Assembly: GCA_020429045.1 (NCBI GenBank)
Contig: JAGQLS010000008.1
Coordinates: forward strand, 1-58,274
From: Candidatus Woesebacteria bacterium
GTDB taxonomy: Bacteria; Patescibacteriota; Microgenomatia; UBA1406; GWC2-37-13
Direction: 5' to 3'
Length of the DNA: 58,274 nt
Below the pieces are notes generated by a model. It was not told the DNA's origin, did no database searches, and was given only the letters and a program-made list of their open reading frames with translations. Below, piece by piece: positions 42,822-52,108 of the stretch. The number at the start of each line of letters is the position of its first letter. The first letter of the stretch is position 1. The position numbers and the translations under genes were made by a program.

Positions 42822-45800
42822 TTAGGGGTTATGTTTTTTTGCAAGTAAGTAAATTGAGTGAGCAATGATACAAATATAACCAATAAACTGAAGATATTGA
42901 GGCCAAAATATTATAATTATATTTGAATTTGATGCAACTTCGTCTACTGAGCGTTCTTCACTACGAACAATCCAACCATTTGCCCAATTATTGATTTTGA
43001 CATGATTTAATAACTTCTTGCCACCAACGAATGGAAAGATTTTATTAAATATATTTGGATTTGAAAAAGAGTAGGCTACCCAACCTTCATTATATGATTG
43101 AAACAATACTAAATTGTCAGCATTAAAATCGTTAATAAGGTAGCTAAAATAGCTATTTCCAATATCTATGTAGTTAGCTGATAAATATGAATTTGTTTTG
43201 TTTTTTGAGTAAATGATTTTGATTTTTTTAACGAAATTAAATGGTATCGGATAAATATTCACTTCCCCAAATTGGTTAATAGTTGTGCTGTCGTCTAATG
43301 AAATATTGTCCAAATTCATAACATATCCTATCCCATCATTACTTTTTGGGGGTAATATAAATTTATTTATATTTTCTCCTGAAGAGAGCAAGGTAAAAAT
43401 ATCATTTTTTTTTGAAGTGTTGTTATAAATGCTAAATTGGAGAGGTTTTCCTTTAATATTTCGCGATTTAAATTCTATCAAATAACCTGAATTATGAATT
43501 AGATTATCCAGTGGAAGCATAATACAATTATTTGAATGCGTTGATTCTAATTCAATATAATAGTCGTTAATATTATTTTTAAAAAAAACTCCTTTATTTA
43601 TTCTGTTGCAATTTTCACTTTCTATTTTTTTTATATCTTCTATTGAATAATGATAAGAAAGTTTGCCAAAAGTTTTCGGAACCGAAACAGTTAGTTTTAT
43701 TTTGCTGTCTGGTTTAGTGCTAAAATTGGTGGTAGTTGAATGAATTAGGCTGTCATCAAAAAAAACGTCTATTGGATAGCTTTCTTGTTTATAATCACTA
43801 TCATAATTCACTAGTGGTTCTTTCCCTGGCAATATCAAGCTGACTTCTTTAGCTACTGAAGGTAAAACGGAAGAAAAAATTATCCTTTCATTTTCTTCCT
43901 TTATTTCAAATTCACGATTCTCTTGCTTCTCTCCTGAAAATAACGTTCTGAATGGGTAATAAACGTCTATTTGTGCATCTGTGCTTGAATAATACGTTTT
44001 GTAATCGCTATATGCTTCATCATGATAAGCTAAATCATAAAAAGGTTGTATATTCATTAAATCACCATTAATACCAATAATATTTGCTGATTGTGATTTA
44101 ACTTGATATATTTCGATCTGTCCAAACTGCTTCTCCTTAATAATATTTGACTGATGACTGAGAATTTCATTTATTGTAGTTATATATAATGACTTTGAAG
44201 ATCCATAAGCCCTAATGTTATTATCTACAATAATCCATGATATATGGTACTTATTAATAATTTCATCAAATTTCTTGTAATCTTTGGAATAAATCGCGTC
44301 TGATAACTCCCAATAATACGCTTCATTTGATCTATTCCAGACATCAAATGCCCTATCTAAAATTGAAGCTTCAATACCGTACCACAAAAAACCAGAACCA
44401 TTATATCCCCATGCGTATTGATTCCATCCGTCGGCTTGAAACTGCGGCAGATTCATGATTCTTCCTCTATTTTTATTATGAGTTTTAAAATAGTCAAAGA
44501 GTTCTAAATACTCTTTAGGTATCTCCTGTTTCATTGACTTTGATATCAAGTTCCCCTGCCATATTGGTAAACTATAAATAAATAATAATACTATTGGAAA
44601 TAGTAGCAGGAAGATTCTTATAGAGCGTCTATCAATTATTAGTGGTAATTTATTCAACAAACCTTGAATCAAAAAATTTAAAGAAATAGCTATCATAATA
44701 ATTTCAAATATTAGTAGAGAATTAGCAAATTTTGTGAAAGGGGTTCTAAAAACTTGATTGAACAAAGCTGATGATCTTAAAAAACGATCCAAAAAGTCGA
44801 AAGGTACCGTTTTAATGCAAAGCAAACTAAAAAAAAGGACATAAAGAATAACATACGCCAAATTTCTTTTTTTCTTAATTGAGTAATAAACACCAACAAT
44901 TGAGATGGTAAATAAGGTATAGCCAATGAGTTGAAATGCAGTAGATTGTGTATGCTTTGACCAATTCGCTAACAAAAGTGATACATTTCCATCTAAAGAA
45001 AAATCAAAATAATTGAATAAATAACCTTTTAATAAAGTAGTATTTTCTATCGTGCCGTACATCAAATTTTGTATATAAGTGTCTTGTGAATATAAGTAAT
45101 TGAGGTATGATTCTATTTGCGAATTAATATTGTTATATATGTAATAAACAAAATTTAGCAACCAATATAAATTCGCCGTCAAAATAATGAATATTGATTT
45201 TAATAGTATTTTTAAAGTATTTAGGTTTCTCTTTCGAGTTATTTGAATAAGGGATATAACACAAATTACTAAAAGATAAACAAAAAAAAGAGTTGGAATA
45301 TAAAATTGCCAACTAGCAAAAAAATTTACGATCAATAAAAAAAGTGAATTTTTTTTTGAAGGTTTATCTAAAAATTTCTCTAAGGCATAAAGAAGCCAAG
45401 GATAAAAACCATAGTGAGCTAAAAAAGCTTCGTAAGGGAGAAAATAAATCTGCACGGTTGCCAAATGAACCAAATAAAGCAACGCACAAAAAAAAGCAAT
45501 ATATTGTTGAAAAAAATATTTACTCTTTAATGTGCCAGATACTAATTGATATATTCCTATAGCGCCTAAAAGTAACGTTAATGCAATATATAATTTTCTG
45601 ATAAGATATGAAGGTGAAAATAAGTCAATTATGTATAATAAAATTTCCCTACTAAGCTCTGTGGCATGTCCGTGTCCAGCGGGAAGACCTAAACCTTGGT
45701 ATTCTTGCCAAGATGCAAAAGCAGCTCGCTTAATATTTGCAGTATAATTAAATTCGGGGTGTAAATTATCCCAACCCGTGATCCAATAATTTCCATGGAG

Positions 45801-45887
45801 ATTTAGAAAATAAATCAATAAAATGATAATAGCTAATGTAAATATGAACAAATAATCATTTCTTTTTTTCTTAGAAGCCAATTTCAT
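42822..45887 (-). CDS. large YfhO/GT-C-like membrane protein
   Basis: The protein (1021 residues from the ATG at 45887) starts with a basic patch and about a dozen membrane segments. The first outer loop WITGWDNLHPEFNYT carries the acidic residue expected in GT-C enzymes. The second half is a large soluble outer domain rich in Asn, Ser and Tyr, and a last membrane segment (WPQYLQFIGYICIIAHSIY) lies at the C-terminus. The layout matches YfhO/arabinofuranosyltransferase-like proteins that move sugars from lipid carriers. A start at 45950 is also open but would run 59 bases into the opposite gene. Composition is strongly AT-rich. Confidence 0.7.
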   Translation of the reverse strand: MKLASKKKRNDYLFIFTLAIIILLIYFLNLHGNYWITGWDNLHPEFNYTANIKRAAFASWQEYQGLGLPAGHGHATELSREILLYIIDLFSPSYLIRKLYIALTLLLGAIGIYQLVSGTLKSKYFFQQYIAFFCALLYLVHLATVQIYFLPYEAFLAHYGFYPWLLYALEKFLDKPSKKNSLFLLIVNFFASWQFYIPTLFFVYLLVICVISLIQITRKRNLNTLKILLKSIFIILTANLYWLLNFVYYIYNNINSQIESYLNYLYSQDTYIQNLMYGTIENTTLLKGYLFNYFDFSLDGNVSLLLANWSKHTQSTAFQLIGYTLFTISIVGVYYSIKKKRNLAYVILYVLFFSLLCIKTVPFDFLDRFLRSSALFNQVFRTPFTKFANSLLIFEIIMIAISLNFLIQGLLNKLPLIIDRRSIRIFLLLFPIVLLFIYSLPIWQGNLISKSMKQEIPKEYLELFDYFKTHNKNRGRIMNLPQFQADGWNQYAWGYNGSGFLWYGIEASILDRAFDVWNRSNEAYYWELSDAIYSKDYKKFDEIINKYHISWIIVDNNIRAYGSSKSLYITTINEILSHQSNIIKEKQFGQIEIYQVKSQSANIIGINGDLMNIQPFYDLAYHDEAYSDYKTYYSSTDAQIDVYYPFRTLFSGEKQENREFEIKEENERIIFSSVLPSVAKEVSLILPGKEPLVNYDSDYKQESYPIDVFFDDSLIHSTTTNFSTKPDSKIKLTVSVPKTFGKLSYHYSIEDIKKIESENCNRINKGVFFKNNINDYYIELESTHSNNCIMLPLDNLIHNSGYLIEFKSRNIKGKPLQFSIYNNTSKKNDIFTLLSSGENINKFILPPKSNDGIGYVMNLDNISLDDSTTINQFGEVNIYPIPFNFVKKIKIIYSKNKTNSYLSANYIDIGNSYFSYLINDFNADNLVLFQSYNEGWVAYSFSNPNIFNKIFPFVGGKKLLNHVKINNWANGWIVRSEERSVDEVASNSNIIIIFWPQYLQFIGYICIIAHSIYLLAKKHNP

Positions 45888-45891
45888 CAAT

Positions 45892-47691
45892 ATGTCTGAT
45901 TTAATTGTTAAAAAATTTGATAATGTAGATAGATACATTTTAGCTGTCATATTATCTTTCTTTTTATCTAATTTTCTCCTTTGGTTTAATACTAATTATA
46001 TACATAGTACCGATCATTACATTCTGTTTTTTTATATCGTTTTTTCTTTATTCTTTGCTTTCAAATTTTTTTGGGGCAAAATATTTATACCTTGCAAATG
46101 TTTCTTTCCCATAATCCTTTTTTCTATTTGCCTGATGTTCTCAAGTAGCTATCTGGTTGAACCAATAATGTCTGGGTCATTAGCCACAATTGGTATTCCT
46201 AATAAAGATCTTCATGATGGTATTATTAGTTATATTCATGACTTCGGTAAGCCCCCAGGAGAAAAAAAGGATTTAACGAATAATTATATACCTAACTCGA
46301 AAAATGGTCTATATTTAGGCTATCCGAACGAATTCCATTCTGTATCTGCACTACTCACATCTTTTAATGTTCATATATTTTACTCAGGTTGGGTAGCCAT
46401 AATAATCGGAATTACAATTTCAAGCTTATCCATTTTTCTTCTTTCAAAATTATTTTTTGATGATTTGACAATTGCTGCAATTAGTGGTGGTTTATTTGCA
46501 ATTTCCTCAATCAGAATTCCACTAGGTGTGGTGACTTCTATTTCTATGTTTTACTCATACACCTTGCTATTGCCCAGTTTTTTACTAATAATATATTTAC
46601 TTAACGATCCACTCCGTACATACACAAATTACATTCTTGCTTCAATTGTCTTTTGTGTAGTACTTGCATCATACTCAGGAACCGTTGTTATCCTCCTATT
46701 GCTATTAACAACATTAATATTTTTTGAAATATTGTTATATCAAAAAAAAGGCTATAAAACCTATCTAATTTTTGTAGCCGTAGTTATTCCATTCTTAATA
46801 ATTACTTTGCTTCCTCAAAAAACTATTTATTGGCAAAATATCTTTCCAACCAGCATCGACTATGATCCATATGAATTATCTCAAAAAATGCTTCCTATTG
46901 ATCAACCAATTTATATGCTGTTTTATTCCCTTTCATTTTTATTGATACTAATCCAAATGATCAAAAAAGTTATAAGTAAAGATAAAATTAATTTTGCAGG
47001 ACCATTTTTTTTATTTATCAATTTAGCTCTTATGTCTTTGTTTTTTTACGATGTTTTATTTAATTATTATCACCAGATTAATAATACTAAAGATTTGATT
47101 TCTATCGATCCGGATGGATTTTTTGGTGGACTAAATCATCAGAAAGTTTCCCGCCTGGCACTTTTCCAACCATTTATATTTGTTTTCTATGTTGGTCTTA
47201 TTGGAGTAATTTTTAAGAATAAAATTTTCAAAATTATTATATTGATAAGTCTTTTTCTATGTTTTTCTCTAGTGAGAATCAACCCTTATGCTTATCCTTG
47301 GATTGAACCGGAAATATACCAATCATATTACAATGAAAAAGATAAAACAAAAATTCTGTCATTATTATCACATCAAAGACTGTTTAAAAATAAGATAATA
47401 TGGAATATAGATAATATCAACGTCTTGAATTTTTTTAAAAAACAAAATTTGCAAAAAAGCAAAATTTTACTTGTAGATCAGCGTAAATGGACTGAAGAAA
47501 CTATTGCAAACTGGGGAAGCGTTTATATAAGACACAAAATCAATTTGGTCGAAGAAGGATCGAAAATAAATGATTATGACTATATTTGGTTTATTAAGTC
47601 AGAGAATAATAATCAAGATATTATTAATCTCAATAATTTTAGTATTACTTACCAATCTGATCAAAATTATGTTTTATTACCTCGATTCTAG
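45892..47691 (+). CDS. multi-pass membrane protein, GT-C-like
   Basis: The 599-residue protein has about eleven membrane segments and a first long outer loop (SGSLATIGIPNKDLHDGIIS, then NSKNGLYLGYPNEFHSVSAL) with acidic residues suited to a GT-C active site. The C-terminal 130 residues are soluble. It is divergent from the 1021-residue protein; the two ATG codons are only 5 bases apart. No promoter could be placed with confidence. Together they may act in one glycan pathway. Confidence 0.6.
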   Translation: MSDLIVKKFDNVDRYILAVILSFFLSNFLLWFNTNYIHSTDHYILFFYIVFSLFFAFKFFWGKIFIPCKCFFPIILFSICLMFSSSYLVEPIMSGSLATIGIPNKDLHDGIISYIHDFGKPPGEKKDLTNNYIPNSKNGLYLGYPNEFHSVSALLTSFNVHIFYSGWVAIIIGITISSLSIFLLSKLFFDDLTIAAISGGLFAISSIRIPLGVVTSISMFYSYTLLLPSFLLIIYLLNDPLRTYTNYILASIVFCVVLASYSGTVVILLLLLTTLIFFEILLYQKKGYKTYLIFVAVVIPFLIITLLPQKTIYWQNIFPTSIDYDPYELSQKMLPIDQPIYMLFYSLSFLLILIQMIKKVISKDKINFAGPFFLFINLALMSLFFYDVLFNYYHQINNTKDLISIDPDGFFGGLNHQKVSRLALFQPFIFVFYVGLIGVIFKNKIFKIIILISLFLCFSLVRINPYAYPWIEPEIYQSYYNEKDKTKILSLLSHQRLFKNKIIWNIDNINVLNFFKKQNLQKSKILLVDQRKWTEETIANWGSVYIRHKINLVEEGSKINDYDYIWFIKSENNNQDIINLNNFSITYQSDQNYVLLPRF

Positions 47692-49190
47692 ATCGCTGTA
47701 CAGGCCATAATACTTGCACGAATCCTTTCAACAAAAAGTTCATGAGCTACTGTTCCATAAAAATGGTAATACCATGAAAGTTCATCAAGAAATTCGAGCA
47801 TATCAACATACTCAAACTCATTGGTTTCGTCGTTCCACAACTGTACTTGAACGGTTCCATCTTGCACATTGGGATCATTTTCAATTGCGAGTCTTACTCC
47901 ATTTATAGCTTCACTTCGACCTTTTTTTTGGGAAGAAGGATATACAGGATCATTATCAGCATCCGGGGTAGGAGGACAATCTCCAGGTACTATTCTAATA
48001 ACCGCTTGTTCTACTTCTTCTAACATTGCCTCTCCGTATCCAAATCGGAGTATATTAGGGTTTTTAGGATTACCGCCACCAGTCCAGCCAGAAGCATATA
48101 CGCCATAGGCATCGGAACGATTGTTTAAGGCTCCAATATTAATATCTTGCCACTGTGGAGCTTGACTAAAGTCATATATTTCATCTGGTGAAAAAAGAGC
48201 GTTTCCATTAGCATCACGATGAAATCCGTCTTGATATACTACTCCAGGTTTAAGAGGAAAGGCTTCGAAAACAAATGTGGTTCCATCCCAGGCCCAGGCG
48301 CCATCTGGTCCCATGTATGTATCCCTTCGCCAATTCTGAGCAGCGCCACCTACTATAGCAGCTATATCATCTGGACTGACTGGGTATTCTGAGGGACTTT
48401 TTGCAGCTAATATAGAAATTTCATTTTTAGATTGAGGATCAACATACTCAAACTCATTGGTTTCGTCGTTCCACAACTGTACTTGAACGGTTCCATCTTG
48501 CACATTGGGATCATTTTCAATTGCGAGTCTTACTCCATTTATAGCTTCACTTCGACCTTTTTTTTGGGAAGAAGGATATACAGGATCATTATCAGCATCC
48601 GGGGTAGGAGGACAATCTCCAGGTACTATTCTAATAACCGCTTGTTCTACTTCTTCTAACATTGCCTCTCCGTATCCAAATCGGAGTATATTAGGGTTTT
48701 TAGGATTACCGCCACCAGTCCAGCCAGAAGCATATACGCCATAGGCATCGGAACGATTGTTTAAGGCTCCAATATTAATATCTTGCCACTGTGGAGCTTG
48801 ACTAAAGTCATATATTTCATCTGGTGAAAAAAGAGCGTTTCCATTAGCATCACGATGAAATCCGTCTTGATATACTACTCCAGGTTTAAGAGGAAAGGCT
48901 TCGAAAACAAATGTGGTTCCATCCCAGGCCCAGGCGCCATCTGGTCCCATGTATGTATCCCTTCGCCAATTCTGAGCAGCGCCACCTACTATAGCAGCTA
49001 TATCATCTGGACTGACTGGGTATTCTGAGGGAATACTATTTTTTGAATCTATATTTAAGAGATTAAAGCCACGATCAGTTGTTAAAGCTTGTTCACTATT
49101 GGTAGAAGATTTACAGCCTATCGCATTTATCGAACCTGCCAAAAGCCCAACCGAGGTAAAAATTCTAATAACAGTTTCTGTTCTACTCAT
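47688..49190 (-). CDS. predicted lipoprotein with exactly duplicated domain
   Basis: The 500-residue protein has a signal sequence ending AIGC (Cys at about residue 26), a plausible lipobox. The body is two copies of an approximately 200-residue domain (SEYPVSPDDIAAIVGGAAQN ... WNDETNEFEYVD) that are identical in amino acids, separated by a 13-residue linker, then a 45-residue tail ending SIMACTAI. The domain includes WAWDGTTFVFEAFPLKPG and DAYGVYASGWTGGGNPKNP and is not recognised. The underlying 595-bp DNA repeats appear identical. The stop overlaps the end of the convergent membrane protein gene by 4 bases. Confidence 0.78.
   Translation of the reverse strand: MSRTETVIRIFTSVGLLAGSINAIGCKSSTNSEQALTTDRGFNLLNIDSKNSIPSEYPVSPDDIAAIVGGAAQNWRRDTYMGPDGAWAWDGTTFVFEAFPLKPGVVYQDGFHRDANGNALFSPDEIYDFSQAPQWQDINIGALNNRSDAYGVYASGWTGGGNPKNPNILRFGYGEAMLEEVEQAVIRIVPGDCPPTPDADNDPVYPSSQKKGRSEAINGVRLAIENDPNVQDGTVQVQLWNDETNEFEYVDPQSKNEISILAAKSPSEYPVSPDDIAAIVGGAAQNWRRDTYMGPDGAWAWDGTTFVFEAFPLKPGVVYQDGFHRDANGNALFSPDEIYDFSQAPQWQDINIGALNNRSDAYGVYASGWTGGGNPKNPNILRFGYGEAMLEEVEQAVIRIVPGDCPPTPDADNDPVYPSSQKKGRSEAINGVRLAIENDPNVQDGTVQVQLWNDETNEFEYVDMLEFLDELSWYYHFYGTVAHELFVERIRASIMACTAI
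47802..48396. repeat. 595-bp direct repeat, copy 1
   Basis: This copy matches 48438-49032 base for base wherever compared, with a 636-bp period. The boundaries are sharp: flanking bases differ at once. It lies in the lipoprotein gene and keeps its frame. Confidence 0.88.
48438..49032. repeat. 595-bp direct repeat, copy 2
   Basis: Second copy of the repeat at 47802-48396, separated from it by a unique 41-base spacer. Perfect identity suggests a very recent duplication or gene conversion. Confidence 0.88.
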
Positions 49191-49220
49191 AATAATTTAA
49201 TAAATTAATCGTTGAAGATA

Positions 49221-49248
49221 ATTATACTATAAGATAAATAATAGTCAA
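49221..49248 (-). promoter_or_regulatory. promoter of duplicated-domain lipoprotein
   Basis: On the minus strand TTGACT (49243-49248), 16 bases, TATAAT (49221-49226). The start codon at 49190 is about 25-30 bases downstream, so this message has a short leader. It overlaps the 3' end of the upstream GT4 gene. Confidence 0.65.
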
Positions 49249-50610
49249 TACGCTGATCACTGAATTTAATATGTATTTAATAAACTGAAAATTATTTTCA
49301 AATTTCAAGATTTCACAGTTTTTAATTTGAGCTACGCTCGATTTATACATACTTCCTATTAAATCATAACTCCTTTTTTTTGAAATTAATTTTGTCATTA
49401 ATACTGCTTTTTTCATTTTATCTTTTTGGATAAAGGATCGTAATGAAGTTAAGGCGTTCTTTTTAGTATTCTTAAATATTAAATCTTCAAAACGTAAATT
49501 TGATTTCTTGAGCGCTAAAGCCAAATCTCTATATTCCAACATGTATGATATGTTTGACGATATTAAAAAAGGTTTATTATATGAAAAAACTAAAGACAAA
49601 ACCCCAGATGAAGTCATGAAATATCTATACGGTAGTATAACGAGATCTGATGCGCAAAAATATGTTGAAAGTTCATTCTCCTTAATAAGACCGGTAATAT
49701 TCATATTCTTCGAAGATCGTATTTTTTTCTCAATATTACTATAATACTTTTGATAATATTTCTGATGTCTAAGCGTTGGACTTTTGCCGCCAGCTAAAAC
49801 AAAATGTACGTTTTTACCCCCTATTTTGACCGTTTTGTGAAAAAAGTCAACAAATAAATCTGCTCCTTTAAACCAATTGATAAAACCAAAAAACATTATA
49901 ACTATTTCTTCGGACTTCATTTTTAATTTTTTTCTTGCTCTTTTTTTTGATACTTTGACAACGTTTTCGTCTATTCCATGTGGTATTACTTCCACTTTCT
50001 TTATATCTATAACCTTCGTCAATCTTTTTTTTAAAATTTCTTCAAGAACTATTACTTTGTCTGATAATAATCCTATAAATAAATAAAAAAATTTTAATAA
50101 TAAATTAAATATAAATCCTTTTATCAATCCACTAACATCATCTCTTAGGCCAATATGCCCCTTCAATCTAAACACATCGGTTACAACATGATGCAACGTT
50201 AAAATTATTCTGTATCTTTTAAGCTTTACACCTAATAGAAAAGGTACTATTAGTGAAGAAACCATAACGCCCCCATATACTGAAAAGTCGTGCTGAATAA
50301 TAATGTCCTTACAATTCGTAAAATACTTGAGAAATGAAACGACATCATTCCAAAGGGCTAAAGTATTTTTTTTATAACACTTGATCACCAACACATTCCT
50401 TTCTTGATAGATTTCGGGCACATCTTCATATTCAGCTAAAACAACAACTTTTCCATTAATATTGAGCGCAAGATTTTTTGTGTAAGAAGCCAATCCTGAT
50501 GTTTCGATAGAATATAGCTCTTTTTTACGTGGATACGGAGAAATCAATATTAATGTTTCTTCTCTATTGTATTTTTCTAATAATTGACTCCAATTTTTTG
50601 GAAAGTGCAT
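49222..50610 (-). CDS. GT4-family glycosyltransferase
   Basis: The 462-residue protein has the GT-B plan. The N-terminal half begins ILISPYPRKKEL with an acceptor-side TSGLASYTKNLAL loop. The C-terminal half contains IPHGIDENVV, IVIMFFGFINWFKGADLFVD, broken, and FVLAGGKSPT with the donor-site region YFMTSSGVLSLVFSYNKPFL. One C-terminal hydrophobic segment (residues 446-462) may anchor it. It is in the AT-rich envelope block and probably acts on a surface glycan. Confidence 0.78.
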   Translation of the reverse strand: MHFPKNWSQLLEKYNREETLILISPYPRKKELYSIETSGLASYTKNLALNINGKVVVLAEYEDVPEIYQERNVLVIKCYKKNTLALWNDVVSFLKYFTNCKDIIIQHDFSVYGGVMVSSLIVPFLLGVKLKRYRIILTLHHVVTDVFRLKGHIGLRDDVSGLIKGFIFNLLLKFFYLFIGLLSDKVIVLEEILKKRLTKVIDIKKVEVIPHGIDENVVKVSKKRARKKLKMKSEEIVIMFFGFINWFKGADLFVDFFHKTVKIGGKNVHFVLAGGKSPTLRHQKYYQKYYSNIEKKIRSSKNMNITGLIKENELSTYFCASDLVILPYRYFMTSSGVLSLVFSYNKPFLISSNISYMLEYRDLALALKKSNLRFEDLIFKNTKKNALTSLRSFIQKDKMKKAVLMTKLISKKRSYDLIGSMYKSSVAQIKNCEILKFENNFQFIKYILNSVISVLTIIYLIV

Positions 50611-50665
50611 ATATTACATACATTTTTAATAATCCTATAATAATATATGCTGAGGGAAAAATCAA

Positions 50666-50917
50666 TTACTTTTCACTCTTAAGCGAGGTAGAAATCTTTT
50701 TGAGGACAAAAGCAACAAGGGGTACAACAATGGCTGAGGCCGCCTGCGTTTTTTTAATCTTTACAAAAGCATCAATTGCCTCTTTGCCTTTTTCACGTAT
50801 TTCTTGGACTGTTTGATAGCCCTTGAAAACGAGTACCGCAACGGCAATGAATATGCCAATCGACAAGATAAGATAAATCAATGCCAAAATATAGACAATG
50901 TTTTGAATAAGTTCCAT
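50666..50917 (-). CDS. small single-pass membrane protein (DUF948/YtxH-like neighbour)
   Basis: The 83-residue protein starts MELIQNIVYI, has one membrane segment (residues 6-28), then a basic helical segment (QTVQEIREKGKEAIDAFVKI) and a short hydrophobic stretch (ASAIVVPLVAFVLKK) before its end. It resembles the small membrane proteins that accompany YtxH genes in Firmicutes and CPR. The ATG at 50917 is used rather than the TTG at 50926. It lies downstream of the YtxH gene on the same strand. Confidence 0.68.
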   Translation of the reverse strand: MELIQNIVYILALIYLILSIGIFIAVAVLVFKGYQTVQEIREKGKEAIDAFVKIKKTQAASAIVVPLVAFVLKKISTSLKSEK

Positions 50918-50991
50918 TTCACGCAAATAAATCGTAAATCACTAAGCTAAAAAACGTGCACGATATATACACAAACAAGAATGCTTCTTTA

Positions 50992-51402
50992 TTACATTTC
51001 TTCGCTTTCTCTTTTTTTCATGAAATAATCGCTTAGTTGTGAGAGCCTTTTTTGTGTTGCTTCTTTTTCCTTTGACAAACGGCCGAGTACTTCTTTCACT
51101 AGAGCCATGTAGTCATCTTTATCCATGTCTTCCATGGTTTCTCTGATCTCTTTCATCTTTGCGCCGAATTCTTTTTGTGCTTTCTCAAGGAGCACTTTGC
51201 CCTCTTCAGAAGCCATACCATAGACTTCTTCTGCGATCTGCTCGATGTCTTTGTCTTTGGTGAAATCGCGCACTTCTTCTAGTTTTCCTTTTACCCACTC
51301 TCTGTTCTCTTCCCCTGATCCTGGAGAAAGAAATAATGCCGTAATACTACCGATGACTGCGCCAAGTGCCAGCCCGAGTCCGAATTTGGATTTTTTTCCC
51401 AT
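50992..51402 (-). CDS. YtxH-family protein
   Basis: The 136-residue protein starts MGKKSKFGLGLALGAVIGSI and has the YtxH glycine-rich membrane segment ending LFLSPGSGEENREWVKGKL, then a long charged helix. YtxH proteins are small stress-linked envelope proteins in Bacillus. The internal ATG (51402) is chosen because it begins at the conserved segment; the longer frame from 51459 reads through a possible promoter. It diverges from the gene at 51509. Confidence 0.8.
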   Translation of the reverse strand: MGKKSKFGLGLALGAVIGSITALFLSPGSGEENREWVKGKLEEVRDFTKDKDIEQIAEEVYGMASEEGKVLLEKAQKEFGAKMKEIRETMEDMDKDDYMALVKEVLGRLSKEKEATQKRLSQLSDYFMKKRESEEM

Positions 51403-51474
51403 GTTTGCGTTTTTAAATTGTAATACGTTATTGTAGCATGAATATTTCTCAAGAATCAATAGAGGAAAATCCCC

Positions 51475-51502
51475 TTCACATATAGCATTCGAATGCTATA
51501 AT
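51475..51502 (+). promoter_or_regulatory. promoter overlapped by 20-bp palindrome
   Basis: TTCACA (51475-51480), 16 bases, TATAAT (51497-51502), then 6 bases to the ATG at 51509. A perfect palindrome of half-site TATAGCATTC spans 51481-51500, covering the spacer and the -10. A protein bound there would block RNA polymerase. Confidence 0.72.
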
Positions 51503-51508
51503 TTCACT

Positions 51509-52087
51509 ATGAAACGGAAAGGGCTCAAACTCTATTTCACTGGTTCTATTGCAGCAAGGGATAAGTACCTTGACCAGTATAAAAAAATCGTTGCCTATGC
51601 CAAAGATGGCGGGAAAAATGAAGTAATCGCGGACCACATGTTTAAGGTCTCAGAAAAAGAGATAAATATGTCTACGCGAAAAGAACGATTAGCCTTCCAC
51701 GCCAAACTTGAACGTTGGATACATTCGTGTGATGGTATAATTGCCGAAACCTCGTTCCCAAGCATCAGTGTAGGGTATGAAATTTCTCTTGCTCTTAAGG
51801 TCGGCAAACCAGTGCTGATCCTCTATAGCGAGGGAGGACCACCCTCACTTCTTGCTCATCACAAAGATGAAAAATTGTTGTGTGAAAAATACTCATCAGA
51901 TACGCTTAAACGTCTTGTTTCTGAGTTTCTCGAATATATTCAAAGTAGTTCCGATCTTCGGTTTACTTTCTTTATCACCCCAAAAATCTCTTCGTATCTC
52001 AATACGGTGGCGAAAAAAGATAAACTTCCAAAGTCGGTCTACCTCCGAAAGCTCATTGAGAATGATATGAAGGAACGAATGGAATAA
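51509..52087 (+). CDS. nucleoside deoxyribosyltransferase-like protein with RHH domain
   Basis: The 192-residue protein has a Rossmann-like N-terminal domain with the deoxyribosyltransferase pattern: LKLYFTGSIA, D75 in IHSCDGIIAET, and E91 in SVGYEISLAL followed by GKPVLILY. E91 fits the catalytic nucleophile. The C-terminal 43 residues (RFTFFITPKISSYLNTVAKK then LPKSVYLRKLIENDM) match a ribbon-helix-helix DNA-binding domain. Its paralogue is at 36203. A 20-bp palindrome overlaps its own promoter, so it may be an autorepressor that senses a nucleoside. This role is inferred. Confidence 0.68.
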   Translation: MKRKGLKLYFTGSIAARDKYLDQYKKIVAYAKDGGKNEVIADHMFKVSEKEINMSTRKERLAFHAKLERWIHSCDGIIAETSFPSISVGYEISLALKVGKPVLILYSEGGPPSLLAHHKDEKLLCEKYSSDTLKRLVSEFLEYIQSSSDLRFTFFITPKISSYLNTVAKKDKLPKSVYLRKLIENDMKERME

Positions 52088-52108
52088 ATAGCTCGTTTGA
52101 AAAAAACT

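Noticed and set aside
47802-49032. Long direct repeats as a CRISPR or mobile element
   Set aside because: Only two 595-bp units, in frame inside one gene, with no inverted ends or target-site duplication.
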